A stretch of DNA of 9,241 nt, from contig CALJMB010000214.1 in assembly GCA_937982515.1 (NCBI GenBank), forward strand, positions 1 through 9,241. The letters run 5' to 3'. The position numbers and the translations under genes were made by a program. The notes beneath the pieces were generated by a model. That model was not told the DNA's origin. It made no database searches and was given only the letters and a program-made list of their open reading frames with translations. This stretch comes from an uncultured Balneolaceae bacterium. Its GTDB lineage: Bacteria; Bacteroidota; Rhodothermia; Balneolales; Balneolaceae. Shown here piece by piece: positions 6,044-9,241 of the stretch; position 1 is the first letter of the stretch; every line of letters begins with the position of its first letter.

Positions 6044-8767
6044 TTACTGCTTCTTCTGTGCTTTTTCAGCTTTGCGATATTCGCGAAGCACATAATGCAG
6101 AATGCCTCCATTCCGATAGTAATCGATCTCAACGGGGGTGTCAATTCTGCAGATGGTGTTAAAAGTAATGGTTTCTCCATCCGCTTTCTGAGCTTTAACC
6201 GTTACTTCCTGTCGAGGCTTCAAATCATCACTGATCTCGATGTTAAACACTTCGGAACCGTCCAGGCCCAGGCTGTCGGCCGATTCACCTTTTTTGAACT
6301 GCAACGGAAGAACTCCCATGCCTACCAGGTTGGAACGGTGAATACGCTCGTACGAAGTAGCGATAATAGCCTTCACACCAAGCAGAATGGTACCTTTGGC
6401 CGCCCAGTCACGGGAAGATCCCGTTCCATATTCATCTCCGACCAGGCCGATCAGAGGAATGCCCTCTTCCTTATAACGCATAGCCGCGTCATAGATCGTG
6501 GTAATTTCATCTTCCGGGAAGTATTTAGTAAATCCTCCCTCCGTACCCGGTGCCAGCTGGTTTTTGAACCGTACGTTGGCAAAAGTGCCGCGTGTCATAA
6601 CACGGTCATTTCCCCTGCGTGAACCGTAAGAGTTAAAATCTTCAGGCTGAACGCCATGCTCTACCAGGTACTGCCCCGCCGGACTATCCGTTTTGATGTT
6701 ACCGGCCGGTGAAATATGGTCGGTAGTGATGGAATCGCCCACTTTTACAAGTACACGGGCCCCCTGAATGGAGCTAATGGGATCGGTTTCTTCACTTATA
6801 CCCACAAAGAACGGCGGCTCCTGGATATAGGTAGATTCCTCCTTCCACTCGTACAATTCACCTCCGCCAACAGGAATCTCATCCCATTCCTCAGACTCGA
6901 AAATGCTGCCATACTGCTTGTTGAAAAGCTCCGGACGGATAGCGTTGTCCAGGTGCTCGGCAATTTCTTCGGAGGTTGGCCAGATATCCTTCAGGTACAC
7001 CTCTTTGCCATCTTTATCTTTACCCAAAGGCTCTTTGTCCAGGTCGATATCAACCGTACCTGCCAGGGCATATGCAACTACCAGCGGGGGTGAGGCAAGG
7101 AAGTTAGCTTTTACATAGGGATGAATCCGCCCCTCAAAGTTCCGGTTCCCGGAGAGCACGCCGGCCACAATCAGATCTCCGTCTAATACGGCATCTTCAA
7201 CAGGCTTGGGCAGCGGACCCGAGTTGCCGATGCACGTGGTACATCCGTATCCTACCAGGTTAAAGCCAAGCTTGTCCATATATTCCGTCAGGCCGGCCTC
7301 GGCCAGGTAGTCTGTAACCACTCTGGAACCCGGTGCCAGCGAAGTTTTTACATAGGGTGGAACCTTCAGGCCTTTCTCAAAAGCTTTCTTTGCCACAATA
7401 CCGGCACCCAGCATCACACTTGGGTTGGACGTGTTGGTACAACTGGTGATGGCGGCAATAACCACATCACCGTGTTTCATCTCGATCTCCTGCCCGTTCT
7501 TAAACGTACCTTTATTGGCCAGCTTTTCCTGGGTCAGGTTAAAGCCCATCGTCGGGTCGTCACTGACCAGCGAATTCTCAAAAGTCTTCTTCATGTTGGG
7601 AAGGGCAATACGATCCTGCGGACGCTTGGGTCCGGCCAGAGAAGTCTCAACCGTGCTTAAATCGAGTTCAAGGGTCTCGGTATATACAGGATCTTCCATT
7701 CCATCAACGCGGAACAGCCCCTGCTCTTTCATATAGCGTTCTACCAGCTGAACCTGCTCATCTGACCGGCCCGTTCGCCGCAAGTAGCGCAGCGATTCAT
7801 CATCTACAGGGAAGAAGCCCATAGTAGCGCCATATTCGGGAGACATGTTGGCAATAGTCGCGCGGTCGGGAAGGCTCATATTACTGAGGCCATCACCGTA
7901 AAACTCAACGAACTTGCCTACCACACCGTGTCGGCGCAGCATCTCCGTAACCGTCAGCGTCAGGTCGGTAGCGGTGATGCCTTCACGCAGCTTTCCTTTC
8001 AACTTCACGCCCACCACTTCCGGTACAAGCATGTAGATCGGCTGGCCCAGCATAGCGGCCTCTGCCTCGATACCGCCAACACCCCAGCCCAGGATGCCAA
8101 GACCGTTAATCATAGTCGTATGCGAGTCGGTACCTACCAGTGTATCCGGGTAGGCCACGGTAGTGCCATCTTTCTCCCGGCGGGTAAAAACGCCTTTGGC
8201 CAGATATTCAAGATTCACCTGATGAACAATTCCGCGCCCCGGGGGTACCACCCGGAAGTTATCAAACGCGCTCTGGCCCCACTTCAAAAATTCGTAACGC
8301 TCACGGTTCCGCTCAAACTCCTTCTCCACGTTAAACATAAAAGCGAACTCCTGCCCAAACATATCTACCTGCACAGAGTGGTCAATAACCAGGTCTACAG
8401 GTACCTGCGGGTTGATGGATTGCGGATCTCCCCCCATACGGCTCATGGCTGAACGCAAAGCGGCCAGGTCGACAACAGCAGGAACGCCGGTAAAGTCCTG
8501 CAACACTACCCGTGAAGGTTTAAACGGAATCTCTCCCTGTGGATTAGCAGCGTTATAACCGGCCAGTTTTTTAATATCATCTTCGGTAACAACGTATCCG
8601 TCATACTCACGCAACACAGCCTCAAGCAGTACTTTTATCGTAAAGGGCAGCTTGCTAATGCTTCCGTATCCTAATTCTTCCAGTTTCTTTAAGCTGTACA
8701 GGTGAGCTTTTCCGGACCCTGTATCAAATTCAATTCTCGTTTTTAGCAGTTGGTTGTCTTTGCTCAT
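6044..8767 (-). CDS. acnA: Aconitate hydratase A (aconitase)
   Basis: Interconverts citrate and isocitrate through cis-aconitate in the TCA cycle, in the cytosol, using a [4Fe-4S] cluster. At 907 aa it has the length of the AcnA/IRP1 group rather than AcnB. The three cluster ligands are Cys443 in ITSCTNTSNP and Cys509 and Cys512 in GYGCTTCIGNSGPL. Other family marks are DFTGVPAVVDLAALR (91-105), VGTDSHTTMINGLG (211-224), SGNRNFEGRIHP (539-550), TTDHISPAGNI (681-691) and the swivel-domain motif GDEYGTGSSRDWAAKG (777-792). The ATG at 8767 is supported by typical AcnA sequence from about residue 10 on. No Shine-Dalgarno motif is clear. The gene is intact and stands alone, ending at a strong terminator. 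The lysine- and glutamine-rich tail (EKAQKKQ) is short and probably disordered. A methylcitrate-pathway aconitase (AcnD) is a weaker alternative. Confidence 0.98.
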   Translation of the reverse strand: MSKDNQLLKTRIEFDTGSGKAHLYSLKKLEELGYGSISKLPFTIKVLLEAVLREYDGYVVTEDDIKKLAGYNAANPQGEIPFKPSRVVLQDFTGVPAVVDLAALRSAMSRMGGDPQSINPQVPVDLVIDHSVQVDMFGQEFAFMFNVEKEFERNRERYEFLKWGQSAFDNFRVVPPGRGIVHQVNLEYLAKGVFTRREKDGTTVAYPDTLVGTDSHTTMINGLGILGWGVGGIEAEAAMLGQPIYMLVPEVVGVKLKGKLREGITATDLTLTVTEMLRRHGVVGKFVEFYGDGLSNMSLPDRATIANMSPEYGATMGFFPVDDESLRYLRRTGRSDEQVQLVERYMKEQGLFRVDGMEDPVYTETLELDLSTVETSLAGPKRPQDRIALPNMKKTFENSLVSDDPTMGFNLTQEKLANKGTFKNGQEIEMKHGDVVIAAITSCTNTSNPSVMLGAGIVAKKAFEKGLKVPPYVKTSLAPGSRVVTDYLAEAGLTEYMDKLGFNLVGYGCTTCIGNSGPLPKPVEDAVLDGDLIVAGVLSGNRNFEGRIHPYVKANFLASPPLVVAYALAGTVDIDLDKEPLGKDKDGKEVYLKDIWPTSEEIAEHLDNAIRPELFNKQYGSIFESEEWDEIPVGGGELYEWKEESTYIQEPPFFVGISEETDPISSIQGARVLVKVGDSITTDHISPAGNIKTDSPAGQYLVEHGVQPEDFNSYGSRRGNDRVMTRGTFANVRFKNQLAPGTEGGFTKYFPEDEITTIYDAAMRYKEEGIPLIGLVGDEYGTGSSRDWAAKGTILLGVKAIIATSYERIHRSNLVGMGVLPLQFKKGESADSLGLDGSEVFNIEISDDLKPRQEVTVKAQKADGETITFNTICRIDTPVEIDYYRNGGILHYVLREYRKAEKAQKKQ

Positions 8768-8880
8768 CAGGTTCTTATACTATTGGATTAAAACTTCATC
8801 TTGTTTAGCTGGTGCTTAATCTTATCAACCTGAATTTACCATTTTTTTTCCAGAATATCTTATGGGAAAACACCGGTGAA

Positions 8881-8906
8881 GTTATTGGTTATTAGCTACT
8901 AGTTAT
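8881..8906 (-). repeat. Degenerate heptamer repeat (ATAACCA-like), reverse of left-end copy
   Basis: Read on the minus strand it splits into units ATAACTA, GTAGCTA, ATAACCA and ATAAC. The third unit is the same heptamer as in the repeat at 62-77, which runs in the opposite orientation. The pair at both ends of the window suggests a dispersed, 7-nt-phased intergenic repeat in this genome. Its function is unknown. Confidence 0.5.
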
Positions 8907-8995
8907 CCGATGCTCTTTTGCCAATATCCAACAAGTAATAAACTCCCGAGGCTTCAGGACCGGTTATGAGAGCTCTGGCATTTTGATGCTCCGCA

Positions 8996-9048
8996 GCAGG
9001 TCGCCTGCCGGTGTTCGCCCCTCCCTCCCTGCCTAAAGGGGGAGGCAG
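8996..9048. repeat. Hairpin-rich intergenic repeat remnant
   Basis: GCAGG-TCG-CCTGC (8996-9008) is a 5-bp hairpin. Further on, CCTCCC (9024-9029) can pair with GGGAGG (9040-9045), or CTGCCT (9029-9034) with AGGCAG (9043-9048), so two stems compete for the same bases. The C-rich then TAAAGGGGG-type layout resembles hairpin sequences often met between Bacteroidota genes. No T-run follows, so a terminator is not supported. Confidence 0.35.
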
Positions 9049-9168
9049 AAGTCTTCGCCGCCAACGGGAACTTGCTGATTCTGTATCAGAGCCTACTTGA
9101 AAAGCTGGTTACGGCGAGGCGTTTCACCCGTAAACAACTCTAATCAGTGATCATAGCACCGGTCAAAG

Positions 9169-9182
9169 TCCCATTTAGGGGA
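9169..9182. repeat. Small hairpin TCCC-ATTTAG-GGGA
   Basis: Four-base-pair stem with a 6-nt loop, followed by ATTAGTGGG. It resembles the 'TCCC-TTTA-GGGGA' intergenic hairpins seen in many Bacteroidota genomes and shares the TTTAGGGG core with the remnant at 8996-9048 (in inverse form there). It is probably a decayed repeat. The resemblance is from memory, not from a search. Confidence 0.3.
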
Positions 9183-9214
9183 TTAGTGGGTAGCCGGCGG
9201 GCGCAGCTCAAAGC

Positions 9215-9241
9215 CTTCCTGAGTTTCCCAAACTCAGGAAG
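9215..9241. repeat. Perfect 12-bp inverted repeat at the window edge
   Basis: CTTCCTGAGTTT (9215-9226) and AAACTCAGGAAG (9230-9241) pair without mismatch around a CCC loop, and the right arm ends on the last base of the window. A transcript from either strand would fold into a stable hairpin. No T-run follows on the minus strand, and the plus-strand side is outside the window. It may be the terminator of a gene to the right or left, or a repeat element. Confidence 0.6.

Larger units (their letters stand above)
8768..9241. other. Intergenic region upstream of acnA, no gene seen
   Basis: These 474 nt contain no credible reading frame on either strand. The first 110 nt are AT-rich and must hold the acnA promoter, but no convincing -35/-10 or Bacteroidota-type -33/-7 pair stands out. 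CACCGGTG at 8871-8878 is an 8-bp palindrome. Beyond it come the heptamer repeat, several small hairpins and the terminal inverted repeat, listed separately. GC rises sharply after about 8990, and the style suggests accumulated intergenic repeat remnants. No tRNA-like fold was recognised. Confidence 0.6.

Noticed and set aside
6095..6622. Plus-strand open frame of 175 codons inside acnA
   Set aside because: It is fully antisense to well-conserved aconitase sequence, has no recognisable domain, and several similar frames overlap the same gene. It is a shadow of the acnA codons.
7928..8452. Plus-strand open frame of 174 codons inside acnA
   Set aside because: Antisense to conserved aconitase motifs, histidine-rich in a way that reflects reversed codons, no start signal and no family resemblance.
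8768..9241. tRNA, small gene or CRISPR in the right intergenic region
   Set aside because: No cloverleaf-like arms or TTC-loop sequence, no frame with a plausible start, and no regularly spaced direct repeats were found.

Overview
The window looks like a chromosomal segment of a marine or halophilic bacterium of the Bacteroidota / Balneolota / Rhodothermota kind. This is an inference from three things: moderate GC, near-absence of Shine-Dalgarno motifs before most starts, and the gene styles (an AcnA-type aconitase, GAF-HisKA_2 orphan kinases, and a bacterial type III PKS operon). No rRNA or other phylogenetic marker is present, so the assignment is tentative.

Left part (1-3132, + strand): a tight three-gene operon. 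A type III polyketide synthase (chalcone-synthase fold, Cys155/His289/Asn322) is followed after 4 nt by a class I SAM-dependent methyltransferase, which overlaps by 8 nt an FAD-dependent aromatic-ring monooxygenase. Together they read as a small biosynthetic pathway: the PKS makes a phenolic or pyrone scaffold (perhaps an alkylresorcinol or alkylpyrone), and the other two enzymes methylate and hydroxylate it, plausibly towards a quinone-like lipid. The leader carries two short inverted repeats just before the start codon.

Middle (3253-5869, - strand): two paralogous cytosolic sensor histidine kinases in tandem, each GAF - HisKA_2 - HATPase_c, with no response regulator nearby. The downstream copy appears to start at a TTG codon, behind a TATAAT-like element and a duplicated TAATCAGG octamer. 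The PKS operon and the kinases converge over a 120-nt gap that holds an imperfect inverted repeat.

Right part (5991-8767, - strand): a full-length aconitate hydratase A gene of the TCA cycle, ending in a strong intrinsic terminator that separates it from the kinases. Beyond it, 8768-9241 has no gene. It holds hairpin-forming, degenerate intergenic sequence, a heptamer repeat related to one at the left end of the window but in opposite orientation, and a perfect 12-bp inverted repeat at the extreme right edge.

No mobile-element gene, CRISPR array, tRNA or rRNA was found. The most promising part for follow-up is the PKS-methyltransferase-monooxygenase operon together with the tandem orphan kinases beside it.
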